From Prorocentrum cordatum (lineage: Eukaryota; Sar; Dinophyceae; Prorocentrales; Prorocentraceae), in contig CAUYUJ010016471.1 of NCBI GenBank assembly GCA_963575745.1, positions 593,335 through 657,334 of the forward strand: 64,000 bases of DNA, in the 5' to 3' direction. The position numbers and the translations under genes were made by a program. Position 1 is the stretch's first letter, and every line of letters begins with the position of its first letter. Shown here in pieces: positions 1-11,390 of this stretch. The notes under the pieces are model-generated. The model had not been told where the DNA came from. It was given only the letters and a program-made list of their open reading frames with translations, and ran no database searches.

Positions 1-586
1 CAGGTCCTTGCAGGCGGCCGACCGCCTCGGAGTGAGAAGGACTCTGCTGAGTTTCAAATCTCCCCTTTTTTCAGACACGAAGGCTTGCGTTTCCAGTGCC
101 AAAGCTGTTTCTGAGAGCCAAGCTCTCGTGCTCTTGCAAGGTCACAACCTTAGAATGTATAAGGTCTGGGACGGGGCGGGAGCTCGGGTGGCTGGGAGTG
201 GTTGGGTGATGAGCTGTATCAGATGTGGGGGCTACGCGTGGGGCGGGGTAGACACGTTGTGCAGACCTTGCCCCGCGCAGCCCCCCACGAAGGATTTGAA
301 GCAACAGAGGAACCGTCCTTTTAAAGGTCTCTTCCCCAGCTGGGCAAAGCAGTACAGAGGGTGGCGAGTCAGCGACCAGAGAGCGCCGCTGCCATTCGAC
401 CTCCTGGCGCTGGTTCGAGCCACTAGGAGGGGTGTCCAAGTTTTGGAGGATTTGGAGGCTGAGGACGGTGCAGTATTTGACTCCACATGGGGTGACGATT
501 GGACGATTCCCGAGCTGTACTCCAAGTTCGGCTTGATGCCGCCAGCTGGTCAGGAGCCCCCCCAGAGGGGAGAGGAGTCGGACTAG
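1..586 (+). CDS. 3' end of a LINE-like ORF, partial
   Basis: The frame is open from the left edge to a TAG at 584-586, so this is a C-terminal fragment. Its notable part is a zinc-ribbon-like tail (CIRCGG, then about 11 residues, then CRPC), followed by Lys/Arg-rich and Pro-rich sequence. A short Cys-pair tail after RNase H is, from memory, common at the 3' end of dinoflagellate LINE ORFs. The 3' flank fits: a (GAATA)n run begins about 50 bp after the stop, and LINE insertions often end in short tandem repeats. The opposite strand is also open here (71-616), so coding strand rests on the Cys pattern and the 3' repeat. No RT or RNase H is in view. It could instead be an unrelated host exon. 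Confidence 0.4.
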   Translation, partial: RSLQAADRLGVRRTLLSFKSPLFSDTKACVSSAKAVSESQALVLLQGHNLRMYKVWDGAGARVAGSGWVMSCIRCGGYAWGGVDTLCRPCPAQPPTKDLKQQRNRPFKGLFPSWAKQYRGWRVSDQRAPLPFDLLALVRATRRGVQVLEDLEAEDGAVFDSTWGDDWTIPELYSKFGLMPPAGQEPPQRGEESD

Positions 587-634
587 CTCTGTTTTGCTGT
601 TAGGGGTGTCTGGCATTGACAGACACTCCCAACG

Positions 635-655
635 AGAATAGAATAGAATAGAATA
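635..655. repeat. (GAATA)n microsatellite
   Basis: Four consecutive GAATA units lie just 3' of the LINE-like ORF and lead into the heptamer satellite. They may be the element's terminal tandem repeat. Confidence 0.8.
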
Positions 656-2015
656 GTGATGAGTAGTGAGTAGTGAGTTAGTGCGTAGTGAGTAGTGAGT
701 ATTGGGTAGTGAGTAGTGGGTAGTCAGTGGCGAGCAGGGAGTAGGGAGTGGGGAGTGGGGAGTAGTGAGTAGTGAATCGTGAGTAGTGTGTACTGATAAG
801 TGAGTAGTGTGTGGCGAGTAGTGAGTAGTGAGTAGCGAGTAGTGAGTAGTGAGTATTGAGTAGGGTGTAGGGAGTAATAAGTAGTGGGTAGTGAGTAGTG
901 GGTAGTGAGTAGTGGGTGGCGAGTGGTGATTAGTGAGTAGTGAGTAGTGGGTAGTGCGTAGTGCGTAGTGAGTAGTGCGTAGTGAGTAGTGAGTACTAAG
1001 TAGTGAGTAGTGAGTAGAGTAGTGAATAGTGAGTAGTGAGTCGTGAATAGTGAGTAGTGAGTAGAGAGTAGCGAGTAGTGAGTAGTGAGTAGTGAGTAGT
1101 GAGTACTCAGAGTAGTACGTAGTGCGTAGTGAGTAGTGAGTAGTGAGTAGTGATGTATGAAGAGTAGTGGGTAGTGGCAGTGGGTAGTGTGTAGTGAGTA
1201 GCGAGTAGGGAGTAGCGAGTAGTGAGTAGTGAGGAGCGAGTAGGGCGTAGTGAGTAGTGAGTAGAGAGTAGTCAGTAGTGAGTAGTGGGTTGTGATTCGT
1301 GAGTAACGATTAGGGAGTAGCGAGTAGTGAGTAGTGAGTAGCAGGTAGCGAGTAGGGAGTAGGGAGCAGTGAGCAGTGAGTAGTAAGAAGTGGGTAGCGA
1401 ATAGTGGGTGGTGAGTAGCGGTTCGTGAGTAGTGAGTAGTGGGTAGTGACTAGTAACTTGTGACTTGTGACTAGTGACCTGTGACTAGTGACTAGAGATT
1501 ATGTAGTGACTAGAGAGTAGGGAGTAGTGAGTAGTGAGTAGGGAATAGTGAGTAGCGGGGAGTGAGTAGTGAGTACTGAGTAGCGAGTATGGGAGTATCG
1601 AATCGTGAGTACTGAGTACTGTGTAATCAATACTGTGTAGGGAGTAGCGAGTTGCGAGTAGTGGGTAGTGAGTGATGATTTGTGAGATATGAGTTGTGAG
1701 TAGTCAGTAGTGGATTAGTGGGTAGTGGGTAATGAGTAGTGATTTAGTGAGTAGCGAGTAGGGAAAAGTGAGTAGTGCTTAGTGAGTATTGAGTAGTGGG
1801 TAGCGAGGAGTGAGTAGTGAGTAGTGAGCAGGGATGAGGGAATGGGGAGTAGGGAGTAGTGAGTAGCGAGTAGTGGGTGGTGGGTAGTGAGTAGTGGATA
1901 GTGAGTAGTGAGTAGTGAGTCGTGAGTAGTGAATAGGGGGTAGTCAGAAGTGAGTAGCGAATAGCGAGTAGTCAGTAGTGGGTAGTGAGTAATGAGTAGT
2001 GAGTGCTCTTTGGGG
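656..2015. repeat. Degenerate heptamer satellite (TAGTGAG type)
   Basis: About 1.36 kb of diverged seven-base units, mostly TAGTGAG with TAGTGGG, TAGCGAG, TAGGGAG and TAGTGCG variants. Point changes and small phase slips occur throughout. A short patch near 1455-1495 shifts to a TGACTTG/TGACTAG form. There is no gene inside: the frequent TAG/TGA keeps plus-strand frames closed. The repeat begins directly after the (GAATA)n tail and ends at a telomere-like tract. Confidence 0.95.
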
Positions 2016-2023
2016 CTGGGTCT

Positions 2024-2064
2024 AGTGGTTGGGGTTAGGGTTAGGGGTTTGGGTTAGGGTGAGG
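2024..2064. repeat. Interstitial telomere-like tract
   Basis: Contains GGGGTTAGGGTTAGGGG followed by TTTGGGTTAGGGTG. These resemble TTTAGGG/TTAGGG telomere repeats; TTTAGGG is the type reported for dinoflagellates. Only about five units are present and they are imperfect, so this is an internal remnant or chance G-rich sequence, not a chromosome end. Confidence 0.5.
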
Positions 2065-2345
2065 ACTAGGGGCAGGGGCGGCGGGGGTCGGGTTCCGGAG
2101 TCAAGGGGCGGCGCGGCGAAAGGGAGGGGGCGGGCGGACGCGCGGCCAAAGGGGGGAAGGGGGGGGCGTTCGGGCCCCTTCCTTTCTTTTTTTGAAAGGA
2201 AGGGGGAGGGGGGGGGGTCCCCGACGACGGATCGGGAAAAGAGGAGGGGGGAGAGGGGGGGTTCCCGACGACGGATCGGAGAAGGGGGAAAGGGGGGGGA
2301 GGTCTCCCGACGACGGATCGGGGATGGCGGGCGCCCCCCCCCCCC
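2065..2345. repeat. G-rich tract with three copies of a ~43-bp repeat
   Basis: Very purine/G-rich DNA. The core CCGACGACGGATCGG occurs at 2221, 2265 and 2307, separated by runs of G and GGA, giving a period of 42-44 bp. The run closes with a C11-12 tract near 2334-2346. ORFs on both strands are composition-driven and are not annotated. Confidence 0.8.
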
Positions 2346-2418
2346 CTGAGGAGACCCAGCGGCGCGCCCTCCAGAAGTGGCCCCAGCGCCCAGCGACGAA
2401 GGCTCGAGCGGGGGATGA

Positions 2419-5400
2419 ATGATATCATTGAGTTACGCTGACATAGATTTGTCCATCGAGCCGCCGAGGGAATGCGCAGAAGTCGCCGAGGCCGGGGGAA
2501 TGCGTAGTGGCGGCATTCACGACAAACAGAATCAACAAATATGGGGCGAATCAGTGACGCTGCTGATCCCTTATTCGAAAGGCGAGCAGAACGACGAAGC
2601 GAGAATCCAAGAAGCTTTCGTCGCGTTCACGCGCAAGCAGATGAGGCGTGGGCGCGAAGACATCTCCACGACGCCTTTGCGGCTGCCGGAGTCGCAGCGC
2701 TGCTGGTTCCGTCGATGCGCAACTGCCTCGCTTCGCTCCTCGCGCAGCATGGCGACGCCGACGCTGGCTTCCCGCCGCAGTTTTTCGCCCGCCAAAAAAA
2801 CATAATTACAGGAGATCCTCCAGGCACTTGCGCGAGGAGGTGCAAACAAGGCCTGGAGGCCGGCTCACCGACTTGAAGCTGGCGTTGGCGCAGCACTTGG
2901 CGCATTTCTGTGCGCACGAAATGGGCGCGGAAAGAATGGGCGCAATGCCCAACAGCGGATTCTGTTCATTTTGAACCGGACTCGCCGTCCACGCCGCCGC
3001 GGCTTGTGTCCATTCGAGACAGGAGGCCGCCTGCCCAACAGCGGCCGCTGTTGGTTTGGGACAACATGTGTCGTTGGGCATGGTGCCCATTTTCTCCGTG
3101 CCCATTTCGGGCGTCCAAAGCGCTGGCTTAACCGCGCCATCGACGCCGGGCGGGCGGCGCCAGCATCTGCCAGCGACGCGGACAAGGGCGCTGCTGAAGG
3201 GGATTTCGTCGAGCGCCCCCGCGCAAACAAGGCATTTTTCGTGGAGCACGCGGCGACCATTGGGGAGATATCCGAAAGAGCGCTGTCACCGCGGAGCAGG
3301 CCGAGAGCGCGCTCGGCAGGACAGTGGCGATTGAGCTCGATCAAGACATGCTCGACACTCTTGGCGCGGACACCAAGGAGGAGGAGGAGGAGGAAGAGGT
3401 GGAGGAGGAGCAGGAGGAGGAGGAGGAGGAGGAGGAGGAGGAGGACGCCCTCGCAGGGCGGCAGGCGAGTCCGCCCGACGTGGACAACTCATGTATCTGC
3501 TGGCAGCCGCATGAGCCAGACTCTGTCAGCGCTCTAGCTGCGGGCTGGGATGCAGGTCGGGGCGCGCAGTCGCCCAGTCGGGCTGACTTCGCACGCGCGC
3601 CCCCTGGCATCTCCAACAATTTCCACGCGGGCCTGGCCGCCATGGGCCACGGCCTCAGGGCAGACTTGCACCGGCCCAGGCAGCTAGCCGACTTCGCTTC
3701 GAGGACTGCAAGTTTGGACCCCGCCCAGAAGCTCGTCGCGGACGCGCTGAAGGAGCGGGCCGAGAAGGTTTGGGAGTGGAGGGGCACGCCTGGGAGCGCG
3801 GCGCCCCGATCTCCCCCGGCACCGCGCCTGCTTCTTCTCGGAGCGGCAACGGCCGGGAAATTCACGCGGCTCCAGTGGGCATCGCAGAGGTGCGCATGCT
3901 GCTCGAGTCGCACAGCAGCGTGCTCACCATGGCCTTCAGGTGTCGCCTCGGCCAATTTGGGAGCGGGCTCCAGATTTACCGACCCCGCGTTCCATACTAA
4001 CCGCGCTGACGCGGTGCAAGACTTGACCGGAGACGCGCTGGATAATCTCGCGAGCGACTCGGAGTCCGTGAAGCTGCTGGTCATCGACGAGATTTCTACC
4101 AGTGGTGCCGCGCCGTTGGAAGTTGTCAGCCACCGCATGTAGCAGGTGGCCCGGGCTCTCTGGCGCCGGCGATATCGGCGCCCGCCGCCGGACGCCACGA
4201 GCTTTTTTCGGAGGCACCGGCGTGCTCTCGATGGGCGACTTCGCGCGGCAGCCGCCCGCGCCGAGCACGAGCTCGACGGTGGGGGCGCCCCTCGTCGAGA
4301 GCGGCGGAGCGGCTGCCAGATCCATGGCGCTCGCGGGGAGGCAAGTCTTCGACGCTTTCGACGACGTGATTCGTCGGCGGCACAGATACTGCCAAAAAAG
4401 AGTCGACGCTTCCAAAGACTCCACCAAACGACTCCGGGATTCCGCCACAACCACGGAGTATTGCGCCCTGTGGAAAACGCACGAGGTGGACGACGCGAGC
4501 CCCTAAGCGGCTTGCCCGTGACCGGGCGGGGAGCACTTGCTCGGCGAATCCGCGCTGCTCGCGCCAGAGAATGCGCCTGCGGGCCAGGTCAACGGGAACC
4601 AGCTCGCAGCAATGGCGCCGCTCCATGGCGAGCCAGGCCCTGCTAGCCCGTTGCTGTTTGGCGCGAGGCGCGCCATAGCCATGGGCGCGGCGAATCTCGC
4701 AGAGCAGAGGAGTTCCGCAACGTGCGCAAACTTATGCGTCGGAGCGCGTGTGATGCCGTCGCAAATGCGATCGTGGGGCGTCGGGGCCGTGCCTCTGGGT
4801 CTGATGAATGGAGTTTGGGAAGCTGTGGTTACGATCTTGCACTCGGCGCCAGGCGAGCAGCGAGTGGGCTGCAGCGCGCCGGCAGGATCTGACTTTTCCA
4901 GTTCGCGGCCAAGCTACTGCTCGAGGTCTGGAGGCCTGCCCCCTGCTTGATTTCGTCGCGGCCCCTTTCCCGGACTACGCCGGCCCGCCGCGTTCCGCAA
5001 ATCTGCCCGAGACGCGGGTGCCTGTCCTTAGCGTGGAGGTTGTGCACAAGAACACCATGTCCGGCACCAGTCGCGCAGGGGTTCCAGTCCGCCTGGCTTG
5101 GGCTCTCACTATGCACAAGTCTCAGGGCACCACTGCGCGCGAGGGGCGCGTCGTCTCCTTCGCTGGCGCCCGGTCGTCTTTCGCGAGCAAGTTGGCGCTT
5201 GCGTTCGCGGTTTACAGGCGTGATGTGCTGGGGGCGCATGGCCGCCCACATTTTCGCCCATCGAGGACTTCGCGGCTGCGCGCCTCACCCGAGACTACGA
5301 GGCCAGGTCGGCCTTCGAGGCCAAAGCGGGCGCTGGATTCTTGGCGCGTCCGGCACGGCTGGGCACGGCGGCGGAGGCGCTCGCGCGAGCGCGCGAAGTC

Positions 5401-5941
5401 GACTTCAAGCAGGCGACCCGCGCACTGGGGCAGAAGGAACCGTTCGACAGCGAGATCTCCGACTTGCGGGCAGCGCCCGCCATCGAAGGCGCTTCTCCGA
5501 TATAATTGCGAAGTGCTGTTCGGAAGAGCCCGGTCGCCAAGGCGTCATGTCGCGGGCATTTGTAGCTTCGCTCCACGCTGAGAAAATAGGCGAGACCAGA
5601 GAGCGCGAGCCCAAGGAAGGCCCGAGTGAGGCAGGCGACGGGTCGGTGACCAGGCTCTGCCAGTCATCGGCGCCCTCGTTGACTCGTGGCCCTAATGCTC
5701 TTCGGCGCGGGTTCCAACTCAGCCCAGCGCGGCCGTCGCGACGCTGCTCGAAGACACTCGGAGCGAGGACTCTGCTGTGCGGACCATGCAGGAAATGGGT
5801 TTCCGAGCTGACGACGTCGCCCGCGCGCTGGAGAGCGCGTCGTTCGCGCTCGGCAAGGAGCCCCTGCTTCCGCTGAACGGCGTGGGCGGCAAGCGCGCCA
5901 AGCAGGACCACAAGGCCCGCTTTCGACTGCACTTGCGCTAG
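2419..5941 (+). pseudogene. PIF1-like helicase with C-terminal UBA-like segment, frameshifted
   Basis: The helicase core is spread over several plus-strand frames. A Walker A-like GAATAGKF lies at 3840-3863, with Phe in place of the final Thr/Ser. 'GVASANL' and a Walker B 'LVIDEIS' follow (Asp-Glu at 4086-4091). A PIF1 motif III-like 'FGGTGVLSMGDFARQPP' ends near 4255 in another frame. A motif VI-like 'WALTMHKSQGTT' lies near 5098-5133 in a third. Upstream, 3376-3446 encodes a long poly-Glu stretch. The last frame ends at TAG 5939-5941 with 'AVRTMQEMGFRADDVARALE', which fits a UBA three-helix pattern. At least three frame changes and the altered Walker A argue against function. The extent before 3324 is uncertain. 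PIF1 helicases unwind DNA 5' to 3'; whether this copy is host or element derived is unknown. Confidence 0.75.
2917..3109. repeat. Foldback (inverted-repeat) sequence
   Basis: Arms 2917-2953 and 3073-3109 are inverted copies of 37 bp matching at 32 positions, starting CGAAATGGGC and ending ATGCCCAAC. Between them sits a perfect 20-bp palindrome, CCAACAGCGG/CCGCTGTTGG, at 3035-3054. Total length is about 193 bp. This resembles a small foldback or MITE-like insertion in the 5' part of the helicase region. No flanking direct duplication was identified. Confidence 0.7.
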
Positions 5942-6714
5942 ACAGTCAGGTCCATCGACTGCCAGAAGTTGGCAGACTTGTCCGCGCGCGAGCAGGCGCG
6001 CAGCGCTCTCGGAACTGCCGGCCCAGCGTGGAGGTCTGCAATTTCGGCCAGTGCACAGGTCGAACCCATGCCGCGTGCTGTTGGCACTGCTCGGGGGCAA
6101 GTTTGGCGGAGAGCAGCGCGTAGGTTTTGGCCCGGGCTCTGCCGGGAGATCACCCCGCGAGTTCGTCCTCCTCGGCGAAGGCGCGCGCCGGCGTTCGCGA
6201 CGGGCCAGGGCCACCGGCGCGCCGACTTGGGCGCGCGCGCGCCGAGGTGCTGCGGACGCGCGTCTGCGGCGGCGCAGCCGCAGCCATGACGCGGCCAGGC
6301 TTCATTACCAAACTTTACCCTGCGTTGTCCTTTTTGCAATACGCTGGCGAGCTTGTTGTCACGGCCGTCGCATTTGAACTGCGAATCCGTATTTGTTGCG
6401 TTCTGTATACGCCGACTTCTGCAGCCTCACGTGGGCGCCGTCCGCGCACGGCGCTGCTTCGCTTCCAGGTGGCGCGGGCGACGTTCTCTATATCTCGGCA
6501 ACAACGATGTCCATTATGTGTACTTGTCGTCGCGCGACTGAGTGGCACCAAGCTCTGATAGTGCTCCGAAAACGCGTGGTATTGCAACGGGGTGCGTTTT
6601 TTCTCGAGTGCGCAGCCGTTAGAGCATGCGCCACCCAAGTGGGCACCGGCGTTCGGTATAGAAGTGGGCGCGCAAGGTGCATCAGGATGCACGAACAAAC
6701 ATCATGACACGTGG
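5942..6714. other. Spacer without a recognised gene
   Basis: GC-rich sequence to about 6,290, then more balanced composition. Open frames of 80-140 codons exist on both strands but overlap each other and show no motif. A decayed continuation of the helicase neighbourhood is possible. No RNA gene or repeat was seen. Confidence 0.5.
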
Positions 6715-6945
6715 CCAGCAACGCCACACCATCCCGCCATCACCACCACCACCGCCACCACCACCAGGACCGTTCATTATCATCACCAACAGCACCATAT
6801 ATAGAGAGATAAGTGGGTAGATGATTAGATCGATTCATAGATAGATGGACACATACATATATACATAGGTACATATTTAGATAGATGGATCGGTAATTGG
6901 GTCGGTGGGTATATCGACAGGTATCAAAATTGATAGGTCGCTCGG
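6715..6945. repeat. Microsatellite cluster: (CAC)n then GATA/GATG/ACAT
   Basis: A CAC/CCA-type tract (6728-6800) runs into a degenerate tetranucleotide region rich in GATA, GATG, ACAT and GGTA to about 6,945. Weak His-rich or Tyr/Ser-rich ORFs here come from the repeats. Confidence 0.85.
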
Positions 6946-8140
6946 TCGGACGTTGGCAACTATTCCGTCGCGCGCTCTCAGTTGGCGGCAGGCGGGGCTC
7001 ATCGCAAATAGAAGGCCTCTCCCTCCCCACCCCCGAACCTCCTGATCACCCGAAGGGTGGTCCTATCGGTATGAGGAGAGGGCCACGTTTTGCGCCACAC
7101 ACAGCTGCATACATTTGGGTCGTTTTTTTTGGGCCAGATTTGTTTAAAAGGTAGGGGTGACCGAATGGTTGGTCGCGCCCGTTCGAATGCAGCGTGACGT
7201 TCGGCAGCCGATGGCACAAGGTTTCGCGTAACCAATAACTTGCTTCAGAGGGCACCGCCAATGGCGGAACCAACAGCAGGACCTTTAACGATTCGGCGGT
7301 ACGGGGGGCAACCTGCGACGCAGCCAACAGCAAACCGTTCTCAATTTCGGCGGTCGAGGGCGCAACTCATGGAGACACCTACGGCGCAACATGCACCGTA
7401 ATTTCCAACGGTTCAACCCATAACGCATCAGATTGTGTAACCCATAGCGCAGCCTCCCTGGACGCAACCTCTGCCGTAAACAACGGGGCGGCATGGCGCA
7501 ACCCACCTATTAGTGTCTACGAATGATAACGCGTCCATTGCCACTCTCATTGCCAATGCAATACCAACGCCGTACAGCCACAACCATTACCACAGTAACA
7601 CGAATTTGGCATGTACCATGACCCATACGGTTTCCACTGTCAATAATAGTGGCGATCTGCCGCAATTGTCAATTGCCCACTGCCCCGCTTGCTGCTAACA
7701 CGATCATTTATGCTGTTGTGTTTTATGTGATACGAATTGCGTTTTACTTTCTACGCTTCACTAAGGGTTCTTGCCTACAGGCGGCTTGTTGGCACCTGAA
7801 GGCCGCGAGCAACAACACAAACCGACATCAAGTACACATTAGTGAGTGATCCGTGTTACTTAGTTTTTAACGCGCCGTCTGCTAGTTGGTAGAAATACAT
7901 GTTTAGTCACGTGCTAGATTTCATCCCATACCCACAAGTTGATAAGTATTGTTGGCCAAGCCACGACCGATGCTATGCTCCGGCGTGTGCTGCTCCCCCC
8001 ATCTAAGTCTTTAACCGATTACATTCGGTCCGGTTGCTCCTCTTCCATCTCCGCCGGCATTTTCTGACCCTCATGCACGTGCTTTTCATCCTCTCTTCTC
8101 CCTCTTCCCTGATCCATGATCATTCCTCCTCGCGCCGCGC
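6946..8140. other. AT-richer spacer with a degenerate GCAACC-type repeat
   Basis: From about 7,250 to 7,510 short blocks of the GGCGGTAC/GGCGCAAC/CGCAACCT kind recur irregularly (for example 7284-7330, 7346-7400 and 7440-7505), suggesting an old minisatellite. The rest, to 8,140, is less GC-rich than its surroundings. It has no ORF with recognisable content and no structural RNA I can identify. Confidence 0.4.
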
Positions 8141-10830
8141 CCGTCTCCCTATTCCGCTTGCGCTTCCTCCACAACCTCAACGAGGGCGGGGGGCATCAAC
8201 AGCGAGGGCCAGACCACTGGGCAGGAGGTGGGGAGAGGGGCGTATCAGCGAGAGGAGAGGGAGGAGAATGAGGAATCACATGACCACGAGGACCATGGTG
8301 ATACCGAAGAGAAGAGGAGGAAGAGGAGGATCCAGAGGAAAATACCGAGCAGGAGGAGGAGCAGCAACCACGGGTGCAGGAGTAAAGCAGGAGCAGGGAG
8401 GACGCCCAAGATGGTGACCCCCCTGGAGACCCGTGGGCCTTCGAGGTCCCTGGAGGCCTCCAGAGGTCCCAACAGGACCGAAAGCGCTCAGGAGCTTTGA
8501 CCCTTTTCTCCGAGGAAGGCGAGGACGAGGACGATGAGGAGCATGAGGAGCGGTTGGCTATGGTCTGGTCACGCGCCCAGGTGGGCGAGGCGGCGCGGCC
8601 GCCCCCACCAGGCGGGTGGCCGTGCCGAATCACGTCGCAGCCTCTCCTCTGGCCAGGTTCGGCTGAACGTCTGCGGGGCCAGTCGTGGCGCACATGGGTT
8701 GCCAGCGCTGACGGGGTCAGCCAATGCCCCTGTGGGACGCACGTTGGCGGGGCAAGCGGGGATCACCGCTCACAGGAATCAGTATTTGGTTGGCCCAGCT
8801 TTGGGGAGCCACGTGGAGCCGCCCCCAATCCCCTCCCCTCCCTCCAGTGACGCGACTCCGGGAGCCGTGCAGGAGGAGGAAGAGGAGGGGATGAGGAGGA
8901 AGGGGACGAGGGACAGGGGGAGTTGGAGGAAACGGAGGAGTTGGGGAAGGAGTCGGAGGCGGAGGTGATGAGGAGCAGGAGAAGGAGACGAAGGACGAGG
9001 AGGACGGGTCTGGGATGCCCTTGCCTTTTCTGGCGAGGTCGCCCCGCCGAAATAGCCACATCCCATTATTCTACGGCGCGTCTCTGGATGGATTCGGAGT
9101 GGTTCAATTCCTGGGGTATGGCTGGGCATTCTTCTGCCAAGCCTGGCATAGCTGCTCCCGAGGCCACTTAAGCCGAGGCGGGGCGTCCTGTAGCTTCTTC
9201 AACGGATCCAAACGAAACTGAAATATGCGGTGGGGGATTATGTTTTTAATCCTAGGGAGTCGGTTCGAATTTGTTGTGTTTGCGTTACCAGTTTCCAAGT
9301 TTCCCTTCCTGGCGACGTGTTGTATACATATAGATGGCTGCGCGCACTGTCAAACTGCACGCGGGACAGAGTCGCTACCTCCACGATAACAGCCGCAGTC
9401 GATTTTGTTGACTTTGCCTGGAGGTTTCGTATCTCTCCGATCTTCCTCGTGTGACCCCGATGGCTTTATAGGAAGCACCGCTTTACTGCGGCTTTCTTCC
9501 TTGAGCCTGGTAGCCAATCTCTCAACAATCGGCACCTTCAGCGAGAACATGTGGGACCAGTCGATACGTTCTCCGTTTCCCATGTCGCTCTCACAGAACC
9601 AGGCTCGGGTAGAGCCAAGGTAAGAATCGTTTTCGACAGAGTAAGGTTGATGTTTGCAGCATGCCGCGCTCGAGATTCGCAGTGCCGCCCGCCACCCGAC
9701 CTTCACAAGTTCAAGCTTGGCGGCCGTCTGGGAGGGTGGTGTTGGGTGGGCTCGTCATTCCCTGATCTCACTGTTCCCCGGTCCCTCCCTCCTCCCTCAT
9801 ATTCCTCCCTCTCCCGCCTCGCCATCTGGCCCCTTCCCCTCGGTTACATTCCCTCCCTTGTCCCCCTCACCCGCTTCGTCTCCCTCCTCCCCCCCCTCCC
9901 TTCACCCCATCGGATTACTCCTTTGCCCAGCTGGCCGGCCGCGCCGAACGGTCAGGCAGCCTCGCGCCCCAGAGGGCGAGGCTTGGCAGCGCCGCGGTGT
10001 GCCCCCTGCTGCGGTCAGGCGGAGTTGCGGCACATTTCTGGAGCAGGAGGAGGCAGAGGATGAAGCGCGCGACGAGGACGAATGCAAGGACGTATAGGGA
10101 GGCGGACGAGGACGATGATTGTGGAGAATGAGGACGAGGAAGACGGGGAGGACGAGGATGGCAAGGAGGATGTCGAGGAGGACGAGGATATTGAGGACGA
10201 GCAGAAGGAGGAGAGGGATGACGAGGAGACTTAGAAGGAGGACGACGATGACGACGAAGAGGAGGGGAGATGCCGAGAGGAGCAGCAATATAATCCGACA
10301 ACGACAACGAAGAGGAGAAGGGAAGGGAGGAGGATAAGGAGGAGTAGGTGGACAAATACCGAGGACAAGGATGATAACGAGTTATAGCACGAGGGGGACG
10401 GGGGGAGGACAGAGAGGATGACGACGATGGCAATGCGAATGAGGAGGACGAAGCAGTCGACGATGACGACAGGGGGCTGGACAGGGGGGAAGAGTGGCAG
10501 GATGATGAGGACTGGGAGACGGAGGAGGGAGATGAGGATGGAGGGAAAAACAGAACGGGGGAGGAGTGCGAGCAACAGGAGGAGAAGACGGAGTTGAGGT
10601 GGAGAAGGGGAGGTGATGTGGCGACGACGAGGCCCACTACATGCATGCAGGACATCACAGAAAATATGCCAGGGCCGTGGAGATCCGCTTGTGTGGCCAG
10701 TGCCCCGTGGAAGTCGGGTCGTTCTTGAGGCATGGGACAGGATAATGCACATGCCACTGAGGAGAAGAAGGCAAACCATACGATGACGAAATTGATTGCG
10801 AAGATGGTTAAGGGAAGCGCAACATGTATA
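8141..10830. repeat. Alternating polypurine and polypyrimidine tracts
   Basis: Purine-rich blocks dominated by GAGGA, GGAGGA and GAGGACGA occupy roughly 8225-8560, 8865-9010 and 10030-10620. A pyrimidine block (CCCTCC, TCTCCC) lies at about 9765-9905. The strand asymmetry creates long Ser/Leu-rich minus-strand ORFs (for example 9915-10934) and Glu/Arg-rich plus-strand ORFs, which I regard as artefacts. Between the blocks, 8561-8860 and 9010-9760 contain ordinary sequence with no recognised gene. Confidence 0.75.
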
Positions 10831-10840
10831 ATGGGGAGCC

Positions 10841-11221
10841 GTGCAGAGGAACACATGGATGGGTTCTCTTGATGCTTGTGTTCGTCCTGATGCTCCTGCT
10901 CCTTCACTGTTCCCCCCACCCCTCCCTCGCACATCCTCCTTCATCGCCGCCGCCAGCGAGCTCACGGGCGAGCTCACGGGCGAGCTGGCCCGCCTGCAAG
11001 CAGCGTTGCGTTGTGCACGCGCGCGGGCAGACTCGGCAGAGGACAGGCTGAGGGAGCGCCTGGAGGCCCAGCCCGGCCTTCCCGTCGCGGGGGCGGGGGG
11101 GGGAAGTGGAAGACCTGAGCAGAAGTCTCTTGCATCACTCGAGCCCCAGCCCTTCTGCTCAGTGATCCCCCTCTCTCACTCACTCCACCTTCCCTCCACC
11201 CTTTTCTGTCATCTCTGCTGA
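10841..11221 (+). CDS. Short ORF with a heptad-like segment, unrecognised
   Basis: A 126-codon ORF whose middle (about residues 35-75) reads as a short amphipathic helix: 'ELTGELTGELARLQAALR' followed by charged residues. The 'GELT' repeat arises from a 12-bp DNA duplication (GAGCTCACGGGC twice). There is no start context, family match or supporting neighbour, so it may be an exon fragment or chance. Pyrimidine-rich sequence follows. Confidence 0.15.
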   Translation: MQRNTWMGSLDACVRPDAPAPSLFPPPLPRTSSFIAAASELTGELTGELARLQAALRCARARADSAEDRLRERLEAQPGLPVAGAGGGSGRPEQKSLASLEPQPFCSVIPLSHSLHLPSTLFCHLC

Positions 11222-11390
11222 CTTCCCAGTGGCTCTCGCTTCACTCTCCCAGTCTCTGATTGCATGAGCTGCTGAGAGTCAAACTCAACCAAGTTAGCCT
11301 TGTCCACCTCTCTGCCTCGTCACTGTGCGCGAGTCTGGGGCGCCAGGGCTAGTTTATCTTATGACCCCGCGGCCAGGGAAGGTCCCCCCC
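11222..11390. other. Short spacer without a recognised gene
   Basis: No motif or repeat was seen. The plus-strand ORFs crossing this stretch (11300-11564) lack any family signature. Confidence 0.4.

Noticed and set aside
656-2015. CRISPR-like regular repeat
   Set aside because: Units are seven bases, contiguous and without spacers; this is a satellite in eukaryotic-type DNA.
3341-4450. 369-codon minus-strand ORF with poly-Ser end
   Set aside because: Antisense of the PIF1 helicase; the poly-Ser is the complement of the poly-Glu codons.
9915-10934. 339-codon minus-strand ORF
   Set aside because: Almost entirely Ser/Leu/Pro from the complementary polypurine tract.
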